Source: Desulfobacter sp. (GTDB taxonomy: Bacteria; Desulfobacterota; Desulfobacteria; Desulfobacterales; Desulfobacteraceae). Taken from it: 64,000 nucleotides of DNA. Positions 35,313 to 44,447 of the stretch are shown here, piece by piece. The notes below the pieces were generated by a model. It saw nothing but the letters and a program-made list of their open reading frames with translations. It made no database searches and had not been told where the DNA came from. A program made the translations under genes and the position numbers. Numbering within the stretch: position 1 is the first letter of the stretch; every line of letters begins with the position of its first letter. Where the stretch lies: positions 186,001-250,000 of the forward strand of contig CP054837.1 of the NCBI GenBank assembly GCA_028768525.1. Direction: 5' to 3'.

Positions 35313-36236
35313 TTATACCTCAGGCCGTGGATATAATCCAGCCCCTTCTACCAATTCGTGTACCCGTTCTTCCCATTCAATGGCCATGATGTGGAAACCG
35401 GCGACGCCCTTGACTTCCTTGAGGCGCTCCATCTGCTCGATGGCCATTTTAATGCCTTCTTCGGGCTGCTGTTCCTTGGACACCCCTTCGAGCCGTTTGA
35501 TGACTTCGTCGGGTACATCCATCCCAGGTACCTTGTTTTTCATATAACGGGCCATGCCCAGGGATTTCATGGGGGTGATGCCTGCCAGAATATGAACTTT
35601 TTCGTGGAGGCCGCGGTCGCAGACACCTTCCATCCATTTTTCGAATTTATCCATGTTGAATATACACTGGGTCTGGATAAAATCAACACCTGCGGCAACT
35701 TTTTTGGCCAGGCGGGCCACCCGCAGCTCAAAGGGATCGGCAAAGGGGTTGGCTGCCGCGCCGATGAACATCTTGGGGGGATTTTTGATGTCGGCGCCGC
35801 CCTGGAATTTGCTTTCGTCCCGCATGTCCTTTACCATCTTAAGCATATTCACCGAGTCGATATCGTAAACCGGTTTGGCCATGGGATGGTCGCCGAACTT
35901 GGGATGATCGCCGGAGAGGCAGAGCATGGTGTTGATGCCCAGGGCATATGCGCCGATGATATCCGCCTGCATGGCCAGACGGTTTCTGTCCCTGGATACC
36001 ATCTGGATGATGGGATCCAGCCCCATCTGCTTGATGATGACGCCGCCGGCGATGGAGGACATTCTGACCATGGCGGTCTGGTTGTCCGTAATATTGATGC
36101 CGTCCACATAATCCTTGATCATGTTGGCTTTTTCTTTAACGATTTCAACTCCGCAACCCCTGGGAGGACCCACTTCAGAGGTTACTGCGATGTGGCCTGC
36201 GGCCAGTACTTTTTCCAGTCTGCTTTCAGTTTTCAT
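35313..36236 (-). CDS. metF: Methylenetetrahydrofolate reductase-like protein
   Basis: This 307-residue TIM-barrel protein of the MTHFR family has the catalytic Glu in SEVGPPRG, a LSGDHP segment in the equivalent of the GD loop, and NPF/QTQCIFN strands. It interconverts 5,10-methylene- and 5-methyl-tetrahydrofolate. Its start overlaps the stop of metV by one base (TAATG), which matches the MetF-MetV heterodimer of acetogens and sulfate reducers. It acts in the methyl branch of the Wood-Ljungdahl pathway, most likely in the oxidative direction. Confidence 0.9.
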   Translation of the reverse strand: MKTESRLEKVLAAGHIAVTSEVGPPRGCGVEIVKEKANMIKDYVDGINITDNQTAMVRMSSIAGGVIIKQMGLDPIIQMVSRDRNRLAMQADIIGAYALGINTMLCLSGDHPKFGDHPMAKPVYDIDSVNMLKMVKDMRDESKFQGGADIKNPPKMFIGAAANPFADPFELRVARLAKKVAAGVDFIQTQCIFNMDKFEKWMEGVCDRGLHEKVHILAGITPMKSLGMARYMKNKVPGMDVPDEVIKRLEGVSKEQQPEEGIKMAIEQMERLKEVKGVAGFHIMAIEWEERVHELVEGAGLYPRPEV

Positions 36237-36898
36237 TATGCCAAGTCCTCCCTGATAATTTTTCTGGGTCCGCCGCCGCCGGCCGGCCGCCAGTCTTTTG
36301 CCGCATTGAGTTCTTCATACCGATCCTGGATGCCCAGTTCCACAAGGCGCTCCCAGATCAGGCGCCATGCACAGTCCACGTCCGGGCTGATTTCGCATTG
36401 CCCGTTGGAGGTGCCGCCGCAGGGGCCGTTGAGCAGGCTCTTGGAACACCGGGCCACCGGACAGATGCCGCCGGTGATGCCCAGCATGCAGTCGCCGCAG
36501 CCCTGGCAGCGTTCCGCCCAGATGCCCTGGCTTTCAGACGCGCCCATGAACTTGGTGTTCACGGCCGGGAATACAGGCACTTTGTAGCGGGCGGCAACGG
36601 TCTGAACCCCGCAGCCGCAGGCCATGGATACGATGGCCTGGACATCCTTGATCTCGGCGGCCAGTTCTTCAACATATTCGGGATCGCACTGGCGTTCCAG
36701 GGTCAGTTCCCTGATATCGATGGTTTTGCCCTGTTTCAGGCTGTTGAGGTGAAGGGCGGAAGCCAGCAGGCCGACTTCTTTTCTGCCGCCGGCAGCACAT
36801 ACGGTGACGCACTCGTTGCAGCCGACCAGAAGAATTTTATCATAGGGCGCAATGTACTGGATAATTTCCTGTAACGGTTTTTGTTCTGCTGTTATCAT
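36236..36898 (-). CDS. metV: MetV, zinc/iron-sulfur partner of MetF
   Basis: This 220-residue protein matches the MTHFR C-terminal/MetV family: an N-terminal cysteine segment (VGCNECVTVCAAGG), a central CGCG and a cysteine-rich C-terminal half (CQGCGDCMLG, GGICPVARC, NGPCGG). MetV binds MetF and an iron-sulfur or zinc cofactor and lets MetF use ferredoxin-like or Hdr-linked electron transfer. It lies between mvhD and metF in the same operon. Confidence 0.88.
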   Translation of the reverse strand: MITAEQKPLQEIIQYIAPYDKILLVGCNECVTVCAAGGRKEVGLLASALHLNSLKQGKTIDIRELTLERQCDPEYVEELAAEIKDVQAIVSMACGCGVQTVAARYKVPVFPAVNTKFMGASESQGIWAERCQGCGDCMLGITGGICPVARCSKSLLNGPCGGTSNGQCEISPDVDCAWRLIWERLVELGIQDRYEELNAAKDWRPAGGGGPRKIIREDLA

Positions 36899-36922
36899 CT
36901 TAATAATTCTCCAAAATTATGT

Positions 36923-37351
36923 TTACACGGCCTTGCTTGCTGTCAGCTTAGCAGGATTGGGGCCCAGTTCTTTAATTTTTTCCGTAAATTCACGGGCAGT
37001 CTTTGCAAAATGTTCGCCCATGCCGGCGGACATGTTGAGCATGGCCACCCGATCGGTTTCCCAGCCCAGATCTTCCAGGAACTTTTGTACCCGTTGGACC
37101 CTGGCTTTGGCCCGGAGGTTGCCGTTTTTGAAATGGCAGTCCCCTTCGAGGCAGCCTGCAACATATACGCCGTCGGCGCCTTTTTCAAGGGCTTTCATCA
37201 AATGGATGGCATCCACCTTGCCAGTGCAGGGCACCCGGATGATCTTCACGTTGGACGGATAGGAGATCCGTTTGCTGCCGGCCATGTCAGCTGCCGTATA
37301 GGCGCAGTAATGACAGCAGAATGCCACAATTTCCGGTTCAAAGTTTTCCAT
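36923..37351 (-). CDS. mvhD: MvhD-like iron-sulfur subunit (hydrogenase delta family)
   Basis: This 142-residue protein is the short MvhD/HdrA-associated subunit: CCHYCAYTAAD at the N-terminus, the VPCTGKVD segment and GCLEGDCHF in the middle, giving four or more conserved cysteines for a 2Fe-2S cluster. MvhD carries electrons between HdrA and a partner oxidoreductase. Its start overlaps the hdrA stop by one base. Confidence 0.88.
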   Translation of the reverse strand: MENFEPEIVAFCCHYCAYTAADMAGSKRISYPSNVKIIRVPCTGKVDAIHLMKALEKGADGVYVAGCLEGDCHFKNGNLRAKARVQRVQKFLEDLGWETDRVAMLNMSAGMGEHFAKTAREFTEKIKELGPNPAKLTASKAV

Positions 37352-40300
37352 TAGTTATACCTCTCAAATAAACCATCTAATTTTGCCAGAATCTGGTCGT
37401 CTTCATAGGCCGACAGCTGGATGGCCTTGGCCGGGCATTCGGCGACACAGACGCCGCAGCCGTGGCACTTGGCCGGATCGATCTCGGAGTACCGGTCGGC
37501 ATTGATAAAGGGAACGTCAAAGGGACAGGCCCGAACACAGATCAGGCAGGTGGCGCACTTTTTGGGATCGACCTTGGCCACTGCCGCACCCAGGTTGATT
37601 TCCTTTTTGGCCAGCATGGTCCGTGCGCGGCCGGCGACGGCCAGGGCCTGGGTCACGCTTTCCCGGATGATCTTTGGAGAATGGGCGGTGCCGGCAATAA
37701 AAAAGCCGCGCAGGGCCATATCCACGGGGCGGAGTTTTACATGATCTTCCTGGAAGTAACCGTCTTCGGTTCTGGGCAGATGGAAGGTAATCGCCAGATC
37801 TTCGGTGGTCTCGTCGTCGGCAATGAGACCGGTGCTGAGCACCACGCAGTCTGCTTCAATTTCCACATCGGCACCCAGGATAAAATCATGGGTGAGGACA
37901 GTTGTCTTCCCCTCTTCTTCTTTGACAACGGGTTTGTTTTCAACGGCGAACCTGAGAAATTTAACCCCTTTGTCCCGGGCTTCCCTGTAATAATCTTCCT
38001 GGAAACCGTAGGTCCTGATATCCCGGTAAAGCACAAAGATTTCCATTTCCGGGTTAATCTCTTTGAGCCGCAGCGCATTCTTCATGGCAGCCTGGCAGCA
38101 GATCCGCGAACAATTGGGATTGTTCCCTTCCCTGGAGCCCACGCACTGGATCATGACCACCTGGTTCATGGCGCGGATCTTATCGTGATCATTCTCAAGA
38201 ATACCGTCCAGGTCCAGCTGGGTCATGACAGAGTCAATGCTTCCCAGTCCGTATTCAGCCGGCCGGTTGGGCAGTGCGCCGGTGGCCAGGATCGTCACCC
38301 CGTGGTCAATTTGCATATAGTTCATGCGCAGACCGGTCTGGATACCGGTCTTAAACCGCCCCGGCATGCCTTCGTGGTCAACGATAATGGACCGGGTCAT
38401 TACCCGGATATTCTCATGGGCATTTACCTTGTCAACCAGATCCTGGACAAATGCGCCCACATCTTCTCCCTCAATGGTCCTGGAAACATTCAGTGCCAGT
38501 CCGCCCAGGGCCGGGCCACGTTCGATGATATAGGTGAAGATTCCCTGGTCTGCCATCTTCAATGCAGAGGTCATACCGGTGACGCCGCCGCCCACCACAA
38601 GGGCGTTCTGACTCATGGGCAGGGTGTTGTCCGTCAGGGGCTTGGCCTGTCTGACACCGGCAATGCCGATCTGCATCAGTTTGAAGGCCTTGTCCAATGC
38701 TTCCTTGGGCTCGGTGATGTGGGCCCAGGTGTTCTGGTCCCTGAGGTTGACGATTTCCACCAGGTAGCGGTTGAGTCCGGCCCGGCGCAATAGATCCTGG
38801 AATTTGGTTTCATGGGTTCTCGGGGAACAGCCGCCGATGACCACACGGTTGAGCTTGTGGCTCTGTATCATCGCTTCGATATCTGCCATGGATTCAGCGG
38901 AGCATCCGTAGCCCACAGCCTTGGCCACCACCACATCGGGAGTGCTATTGGCATGGTCGATAATCTGCTGCACGTCGATGACGCCGCCGATCTCAAAGCC
39001 GCAGTCGCATACGAAGACCCCGATTCTGGTATCTTCGCCGGCAATGTCACGTTCCGGCGGGAATTCAAATTCATCCACATCGTCGGCACCGTGGCCCTGG
39101 ACCACTGCACCTGCCATGGAAGCAGCAGCACTGGCCTGCACCATGGTTTCGGGGATATCTTTGGGGCTTTCATAAACGCCGCAGACGAAAACGCCCTCTT
39201 TTGAGGTTTTTACCGGGTTGAAACTGTCGGTATCTGCAAAGTTATGGACATTGAGGTCGATACCCAGTTTTCCTGCCAGTTCAACTGTTTTTTCAGACGG
39301 CCTGAAACCGGTTGACAGCACTACCATGTCGAATTCTTCCACCTCCTGGGCAGAGGTCTCTTCCATGGCATATGAGATGGACAGATTTTTGTTGGGCAGC
39401 TCGACGATGGTATGGGGACGCGAACGGACCATGCGGACCCCGTAATCTTCCCGGGCCCTGTTGTAATATTGTTCATAATCCTTGCCGTGGGTCCGCATAT
39501 CCATGAAAAAGATGGTGGTCTCAATATCCTCACCAAACCGTTCCTTGGTCACCATGGCTTCTTTCAGGGCATACATGCAGCAGACACCTGAACAATAGGG
39601 GACATCAGCCCTGTTGATCCCTCTGGATCCCACACATTGGATCCAGGCCACCTTCTTTGGCCGTTTCTGATCGGATTTCCTCAACAGGCTCCCCTGGAAG
39701 GGGCCTGAGGCGGACATGATCCGTTCGTATTCAAGACCGGTCACCACGTTGTCGAATTTTCCCCCGCCGAAATTATCCAGCACCTCGGGGTTGAAGAGTT
39801 CAGCACCGACGCTGAGGACAACGGAGCCCACGGTAACATCACAGGTTTCCTCCTTGTCGTCGGCGACGATGGCGTCGGCCTTGCACACGGATTTCAGGGC
39901 CTCAACATCCTCGATTTTATCCATATCAATGGAAAAAGCATAGGGCGTCGCCTGGGGATACCGCATGCAGGTCGGGGCCCTGGGATCCAGTCCCGGGGTA
40001 AAACGCACCGCTTCGGGGAATTTTTTAAGGCATTCGCCGCAGCCTGTACATTTGTCGATGTCAATGTAACGGGGCGCTGTTTTAAGGGTGGCCGTAAAAT
40101 TGCCGGCTTCTCCGGACAACCCGTCCAGAACGGTCATGGGGCTGACCTGGAGGAATTGTTCCCTGGCAGAAGCAGACAAATAGGGGGAGACTGTACACAA
40201 ATCGCAGTTATTGGTGGGGAAGGTGCGGTCCAGCTGGGTCATCAAGCCGCCGATGGCATAATCCGAGTCGATGAGCAGCACCTCTTTACGGGATTCGGCC

Positions 40301-40395
40301 AGATCAAGGGCCGCCCTGATGCCGCCGACACCGCCGCCGATGACGAGCACGCGTTTTTTGCCTGACGTTTTATCGTCCTGTTTAATCTTTTGCAT
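37351..40395 (-). CDS. hdrA: Large HdrA-like flavoprotein with two tandem modules
   Basis: This 1014-residue protein has an N-terminal FAD domain (VIGGGVGGIRAAL, 18-30) with FPTNNCDLC, a first ferredoxin-like motif at 116-126 whose fourth Cys is Phe (CTGCGECLKKF), a second FAD module near 605 (VVGGGVTGMTSAL) and two C-terminal 4Fe-4S motifs (from 947 and 977). HdrA proteins use FAD for electron bifurcation. No hdrB or hdrC lies in the window. With mvhD, metV and metF behind it, it probably links the methylene-THF step to other carriers. Confidence 0.9.
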   Translation of the reverse strand: MQKIKQDDKTSGKKRVLVIGGGVGGIRAALDLAESRKEVLLIDSDYAIGGLMTQLDRTFPTNNCDLCTVSPYLSASAREQFLQVSPMTVLDGLSGEAGNFTATLKTAPRYIDIDKCTGCGECLKKFPEAVRFTPGLDPRAPTCMRYPQATPYAFSIDMDKIEDVEALKSVCKADAIVADDKEETCDVTVGSVVLSVGAELFNPEVLDNFGGGKFDNVVTGLEYERIMSASGPFQGSLLRKSDQKRPKKVAWIQCVGSRGINRADVPYCSGVCCMYALKEAMVTKERFGEDIETTIFFMDMRTHGKDYEQYYNRAREDYGVRMVRSRPHTIVELPNKNLSISYAMEETSAQEVEEFDMVVLSTGFRPSEKTVELAGKLGIDLNVHNFADTDSFNPVKTSKEGVFVCGVYESPKDIPETMVQASAAASMAGAVVQGHGADDVDEFEFPPERDIAGEDTRIGVFVCDCGFEIGGVIDVQQIIDHANSTPDVVVAKAVGYGCSAESMADIEAMIQSHKLNRVVIGGCSPRTHETKFQDLLRRAGLNRYLVEIVNLRDQNTWAHITEPKEALDKAFKLMQIGIAGVRQAKPLTDNTLPMSQNALVVGGGVTGMTSALKMADQGIFTYIIERGPALGGLALNVSRTIEGEDVGAFVQDLVDKVNAHENIRVMTRSIIVDHEGMPGRFKTGIQTGLRMNYMQIDHGVTILATGALPNRPAEYGLGSIDSVMTQLDLDGILENDHDKIRAMNQVVMIQCVGSREGNNPNCSRICCQAAMKNALRLKEINPEMEIFVLYRDIRTYGFQEDYYREARDKGVKFLRFAVENKPVVKEEEGKTTVLTHDFILGADVEIEADCVVLSTGLIADDETTEDLAITFHLPRTEDGYFQEDHVKLRPVDMALRGFFIAGTAHSPKIIRESVTQALAVAGRARTMLAKKEINLGAAVAKVDPKKCATCLICVRACPFDVPFINADRYSEIDPAKCHGCGVCVAECPAKAIQLSAYEDDQILAKLDGLFERYN

Positions 40396-40511
40396 GTGTT
40401 ACCTTAACGTTTATCTGGTTTTAGCCGATTTTACCCGCGGGTATCCATTTGCCGGCACACCCTTACAAGCTGATGCACAGACAGAGAGGATGGTAACGGA
40501 TGTATTATTCC

Positions 40512-41384
40512 CTAAAGACCTGCGCTGTCCAGAATGGCCGGCAGTCTGTCTTCCCAGCCCAGTGCGGAAATCTTCACACCCTGGGACAGGGATTTGAGAG
40601 ACTGGATCATCTCACCGGCAATGGCAACGCATTCGGCTTCACGGTCTGAAGCCTGCCGGATCCGGCGGATGAGGTCCTCGGATAGGCGGGAGTTGGGGTC
40701 GTTAATCGAGATATACCGGGCCATGCCCACGTTTTTCAATAGAAAGACGCAGGGAATCACCGGCACGTTGAGAGAAGAAAAGCCTTCAATGATTTTTGCA
40801 TAGAAGGCTGTATCGAACACTGGAGGAAGCATTATGAAACCGGCGCCGGCTTCCACTTTCTTCCGGACGGCTTGGACTTCGGCTTCAATGGCAGTTTCAT
40901 CGGCAATGGGCCCGGCCATACAGCCGGCAGCGAGGGCAGGCACCCCCTTGAGATCGAAGCCGGCCATATCCTTGCCCTGGGCAAGGGTGCCGATCATGGA
41001 GATCAGGCCGATTTCGTCAACATCGTCGACCACTTTGGCCTCAGGATGGTCGCCGTAGGCCATTTCCTCTCCGCGAACCACGAGAAAATTGTGGATACCC
41101 AGAACATGGGCGGCAAGAAGATCGCCCTGGAGAGCCATACGGTTGCGGTCCCTGCCGTAAACGTGGATCATGGGGTCAATGCCCTGTTGCTTCATGAGGG
41201 AGCCGCAGGCCAACGCACTCATCTGCATGACACCGGTATCCATATCTGGGATGATAACGGCGTCTATTCTTGATTTAAGGTGGGTGGCGTGGGTGATCAG
41301 GCTTGATATATCGATCCCTTTGGGAGGATTCATTTCAGCCAAAACAGCAAAATCCCCGGAGGCAAGTTTTTCTTGAAAACTCAT
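40512..41384 (-). CDS. Second MetF-like protein (paralogue)
   Basis: This protein has about 290 residues of the MTHFR fold, with the catalytic Glu in LAEMNPPKG, the DMDTGVMQMS strand and VVRGEEMAYGDHPE in the equivalent of the GD loop, where a Glu replaces the usual Asp. It lies 116 bp before hdrA and reads the same way, so it is probably the first gene of the operon. A TTG start at 41390 is possible; I prefer the ATG at 41384 with AAAAGGG upstream. It could be the true MTHFR partner of HdrA, a paralogue with changed specificity or an inactive partner. Confidence 0.8.
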   Translation of the reverse strand: MSFQEKLASGDFAVLAEMNPPKGIDISSLITHATHLKSRIDAVIIPDMDTGVMQMSALACGSLMKQQGIDPMIHVYGRDRNRMALQGDLLAAHVLGIHNFLVVRGEEMAYGDHPEAKVVDDVDEIGLISMIGTLAQGKDMAGFDLKGVPALAAGCMAGPIADETAIEAEVQAVRKKVEAGAGFIMLPPVFDTAFYAKIIEGFSSLNVPVIPCVFLLKNVGMARYISINDPNSRLSEDLIRRIRQASDREAECVAIAGEMIQSLKSLSQGVKISALGWEDRLPAILDSAGL

Positions 41385-41507
41385 ATTCAATATCCCTTTT
41401 TATCATTTGCTGCTCGGGTCTGGCATCGAGCAGCCAATTTCAGCACCAAGACGTGCCGCACAACTGCCATTTACCAAAATCTTTATGTACAACTAGATAT
41501 AGCATAT

Positions 41508-41523
41508 AGCAGATAATATGCCA
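41508..41523 (-). promoter_or_regulatory. Candidate sigma-54 promoter for the metF-like/hdrA operon
   Basis: On the minus strand TGGCATATTATCTGCT has GG and GC 10 bases apart and matches the sigma-54 consensus at most positions. The start would be near 41497, about 113 bases before the ATG at 41384. The repeated AT-rich elements at 41613 and 41635 lie upstream, where activator sites or IHF would bind. Evidence is similarity only. Confidence 0.5.
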
Positions 41524-41612
41524 CATGTAAAATGAATACTTATTCAGCAAATAACAGACTGTTTTCTTTGAAAAAAACAGATATCAGGACAAAACTTTAT
41601 ACGGTTTTTTTT

Positions 41613-41649
41613 GAAAATTCTAATTTAATTTTTTGAAAAATTCTAATTT
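41613..41649. repeat. Two tandem AT-rich elements
   Basis: GAAAATTCTAATTT (41613-41626) and GAAAAATTCTAATTT (41635-41649) are near-identical copies repeated with 22-bp spacing. They lie about 120-150 bp upstream of the predicted transcription start. They may be activator sites or simply AT-rich sequence. Confidence 0.4.
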
Positions 41650-41733
41650 TTGAAATTTTCCAAAGAAACCATTAAATCAGGTTCACAAAATATCCTGCAT
41701 TTAATACGAGATGTCAATATGGAATCTTTTAAT

Positions 41734-42060
41734 CTAAACAACCCCCAGATCCCTTGCGAACCGCCCTTTGACGATGCAGGCCCCGCTTCGGCACAGGGAA
41801 GCTTTGACTTTAGAGGCTTTGACTTTATTTGTTTCTCTCTCCTCCTGTGCTTTGGGGTCCAACCCAGGCAGCAGCCGGCCCAGCCAGATTGTTGCCGCTA
41901 AAAAAGCCAGCCCCCCGGCACAATTGGCATAGGGCATCCAGGGCCCGTCGCTGCCGGCCAGCAGCAGCCCCGCCACCCACACCAGCGCCGGTATCAGGAG
42001 TTGTATTTTCTTTATTTTTGAATTTGCCGCGGCCTCAGTTCTTCCACTCAATTGCTGCAT
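41734..42060 (-). CDS. Small membrane protein of unknown function (108 aa)
   Basis: This 108-residue protein has two hydrophobic helices (IKKIQLLIPALVWVAGLLLAG and AGGLAFLAATIWLGRLLPG) joined by a short loop and a basic, cysteine-containing tail. The ATG at 42060 has a good GGAGATGAAC site. The family is unknown to me. It lies between the CI-like repressor gene and the metF-like operon and may be regulated by the former. Confidence 0.6.
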   Translation of the reverse strand: MQQLSGRTEAAANSKIKKIQLLIPALVWVAGLLLAGSDGPWMPYANCAGGLAFLAATIWLGRLLPGLDPKAQEERETNKVKASKVKASLCRSGACIVKGRFARDLGVV

Positions 42061-42127
42061 TGTTCATCTCCTGTTGAATTAAAAATACACGTTTGTTGAA
42101 AAAACTAAACATCGTCTCCAAAAAAAA

Positions 42128-42786
42128 TTACCGGTATTCCCGGCAGCTCCAGATCACCCGGCCCAGCACCCGCACCTTATCCGTGGAATGCACATCCAGA
42201 CGGATGGGGGCAAAATCCTTGTTGTCACTGCAGAGTACCAATGCATCGGGGTGTTTTTCCAGGCGTTTGACCATGATGGTGTCATCCACCCCGACGGCGT
42301 AAATCGCCCCGGCCATGATTCTCACTTGGGACTGGTCAATGAGTACTGTATCGCCTTCCCGGATCAGGGGTTCCATGCTCCGGCCGAACACCTCCATGGC
42401 TACCATGGCGGCGGCAGACCCCTTTCGGGAAAGCCATGAATGTGGAAAAGAAAGATATTCCGACACATCCTGTCCGCATTCAAAGGATCCGGTACCGGCG
42501 GAAAGCCGCGCCGCAACCTTGGGAATTCTGCGGAATTCGCCTCCGGCCCCGTTTGCCGGCCCGCCCTGGTTTTGAAACACGGGGCCTTTACCGGTTTCCA
42601 CCCATTCCGGATTCATCCTGAACCGCCGGTACAGCTTGATAATCCAATTGTCCGGGATATGGTTTTTTTTCCGGGCGTGGGTGATGCCGGAACGGTTGAT
42701 CCCAAGTTCCCGTGCCAACTCGGACTGGGATGAAATTCCCGTGGCCGCCATGAGCCGGGTAAGCAGTATGTCGACTTTATTTTCCA
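42128..42786 (-). CDS. CI/LexA-like repressor with S24 protease domain
   Basis: This 219-residue protein has an N-terminal Phage_CI-type HTH (SQSELARELGINRSGITHARKK) and a C-terminal S24 peptidase: candidate autocleavage site A97-G98 (LSAGTGS), catalytic Ser S137 (GRSMEPLI) and Lys K174 (IMVKRLEK). This is the UmuD/LexA/CI fold with RecA-stimulated self-cleavage. No phage structural or lysis gene lies nearby, so it is an orphan regulator. I chose the ATG at 42786 because AAGGAG lies upstream with good spacing. Confidence 0.85.
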
Positions 42787-42941
42787 TCATCATCTCCTTG
42801 ATGTATATCTTTTTCACATTTGTTTATTTAATGCAACAAGTTTTTTTTCTTTTTTTCAGGCATACTTCGTGCTACCTTTCCTGGCTGCACCCCGGAAACT
42901 AAAACGGGACTGAGGAAAAAGACAGAAAAAAAGAGACAACC

Positions 42942-44447
42942 ATGAAGCCTTATATCCATATGATCAACTATTGGGAAACCGCGGTTCCCGATCTCCAGAC
43001 CTCCAAATTTTTTGACAAGCTGAATTTTATCTCCATGAAACGGAAGGCGGACTATGATGTCTCCACCCTGACCCAGCAAAGCGATATTTCCGTGGTGTTC
43101 ATTGACGACCATAGGGAAGGCTGTCTTAAAAAAATTGCCAGAATTGCCAAAAGCATGGTGAATATGGAAATTATCGCAGCCGTTGATATCGATGATTCAG
43201 ACACCGGTATCCAGGCCCTGCAAAGCGGCGCATCTGATTTCATGATTGTACCGGCAAAGGCCTCCACCTTTGATTTTTACATTAACAGGGCCTTGGAACG
43301 GATTTACCTGCACAGCCATATCTGCTTCAATGAAAACTGCTATAAAAGCCGGTTTGCCCACTCCCAGCGCAATTACCAGCAATTGTTCAATGAGGTGCCC
43401 TGCTTTGTTTTTGTCCAGGACGGGGACTACGGCATCATAGACGCCAACCGGAAATTTGAGGAATATTTCGGCCACCACATCGGCGAATACTGCTTCGGCA
43501 TTCTGAAAAACCGGGACGAACCCTGCCGGGAGTGTCCGGTGCGCAAAACGATCAAGGACGGGGTGAACCAGATCTCGGAAATGGAAATCATCTCCTCGGA
43601 CGGGGTGAAACACGTGGTGCTGTGCTACACCGCCCCCATCCGGGATGCATCTGGCAGGCCGGTGAACTCCCTTGTGGTGCTCATGGACATCACCGAAGCA
43701 AGGCTCCTTGAAGACCATCTGACCTCCCTGGGTTTCATGATCGGGTCCATCTCCCACGGGATCAAGGGGCTGCTCACCAACCTCGACGGCGGCCTGTACC
43801 TGATGGAAACCGGTCTCAACACCCACCGCATCGAAAAGGTCAAAGAGGGGTATGATATGACCCGGGACATGACCTCACGGATAAAAAAGCTGGTTCTGGA
43901 TATCCTCTATTATACCAAAACACGTACCCTGGAATGGGAACCGGTATCATGCAAGGCCTTTGTTGACGAAGCCTTTTCCCTGGTGGCCATGAAAGCACAG
44001 AAAAACGGTATTGTGGTTGAAACCAAATTCGAAACCCTCACCGGAAACGACAATTTCGATATCGACAAAAACAGCCTCCAGACGGCCTTGGTAAATATCC
44101 TGGAAAACGGCATCGAAGCCTGTATGGACGATAAAAATACCGGCAAGGACCATACCATCACCTTCCAGGCCCGGGTGGACAAGGAAAAGGTATTGTTCAA
44201 AATCCAGGACAACGGGCAGGGCATGGACAAGTCCACCCTTAAAAATATCTTCACCATCTTTTTCTCCTCCAAGGGAAACAAGGGGACAGGGCTGGGGCTG
44301 TTCATCGCCAACAAGGTCATCAACCAGCACCGTGGGGATATTAAGGTGGTTTCCACCAAGAATAAGGGCACTAAATTCATCATCAAACTGCCCAGGACCG
44401 CCCCCATCACCGCCCGTAACTTAAGACAGCTCAGCACAGTGAAATGA
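42942..44447 (+). CDS. Sensor kinase with degenerate receiver, PAS and atypical H-box
   Basis: This 501-residue soluble protein begins with a receiver-like domain (about 1-125; VVFIDDHRE, DIDDSDTGIQALQSGASDF) that lacks the usual acidic pair. Then PAS (about 150-265) with the C-x10-C-x2-CP motif, a dimerisation region with ISHGIKGLLTNL and HATPase_c (ENGIEACMD, DNGQGMD, GTGLGLF). The H-box is atypical and resembles that of the kinase at 1181. It overlaps the next gene as ATGA. The divergent neighbour is the CI-like repressor. Confidence 0.82.
   Translation: MKPYIHMINYWETAVPDLQTSKFFDKLNFISMKRKADYDVSTLTQQSDISVVFIDDHREGCLKKIARIAKSMVNMEIIAAVDIDDSDTGIQALQSGASDFMIVPAKASTFDFYINRALERIYLHSHICFNENCYKSRFAHSQRNYQQLFNEVPCFVFVQDGDYGIIDANRKFEEYFGHHIGEYCFGILKNRDEPCRECPVRKTIKDGVNQISEMEIISSDGVKHVVLCYTAPIRDASGRPVNSLVVLMDITEARLLEDHLTSLGFMIGSISHGIKGLLTNLDGGLYLMETGLNTHRIEKVKEGYDMTRDMTSRIKKLVLDILYYTKTRTLEWEPVSCKAFVDEAFSLVAMKAQKNGIVVETKFETLTGNDNFDIDKNSLQTALVNILENGIEACMDDKNTGKDHTITFQARVDKEKVLFKIQDNGQGMDKSTLKNIFTIFFSSKGNKGTGLGLFIANKVINQHRGDIKVVSTKNKGTKFIIKLPRTAPITARNLRQLSTVK

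Larger units (their letters stand above)
41391..41733. other. Intergenic region before the metF-like/hdrA operon
   Basis: This region of 343 bp has no gene. It holds a candidate sigma-54 site at 41508 facing the operon and, further on, an AT-rich stretch with two near-identical elements, GAAAATTCTAATTT at 41613-41626 and GAAAAATTCTAATTT at 41635-41649, spaced 22 bp apart (two helical turns). The second gene in the region (41734) converges on it. Confidence 0.6.

Noticed and set aside
35358..36587. Long open frame (409 codons) antisense to metF and metV
   Set aside because: It covers two well-recognised genes on the other strand and has no start signal or domain.
37462..38793. Long open frame (443 codons) antisense to hdrA
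   Set aside because: It is a shadow of the HdrA frame. It has no ribosome site, and its protein is a Gly/His/Val-rich string without domain character.
42128..42786. Prophage remnant around the CI-like repressor
   Set aside because: No integrase, structural or lysis gene and no attachment-like repeats lie nearby.
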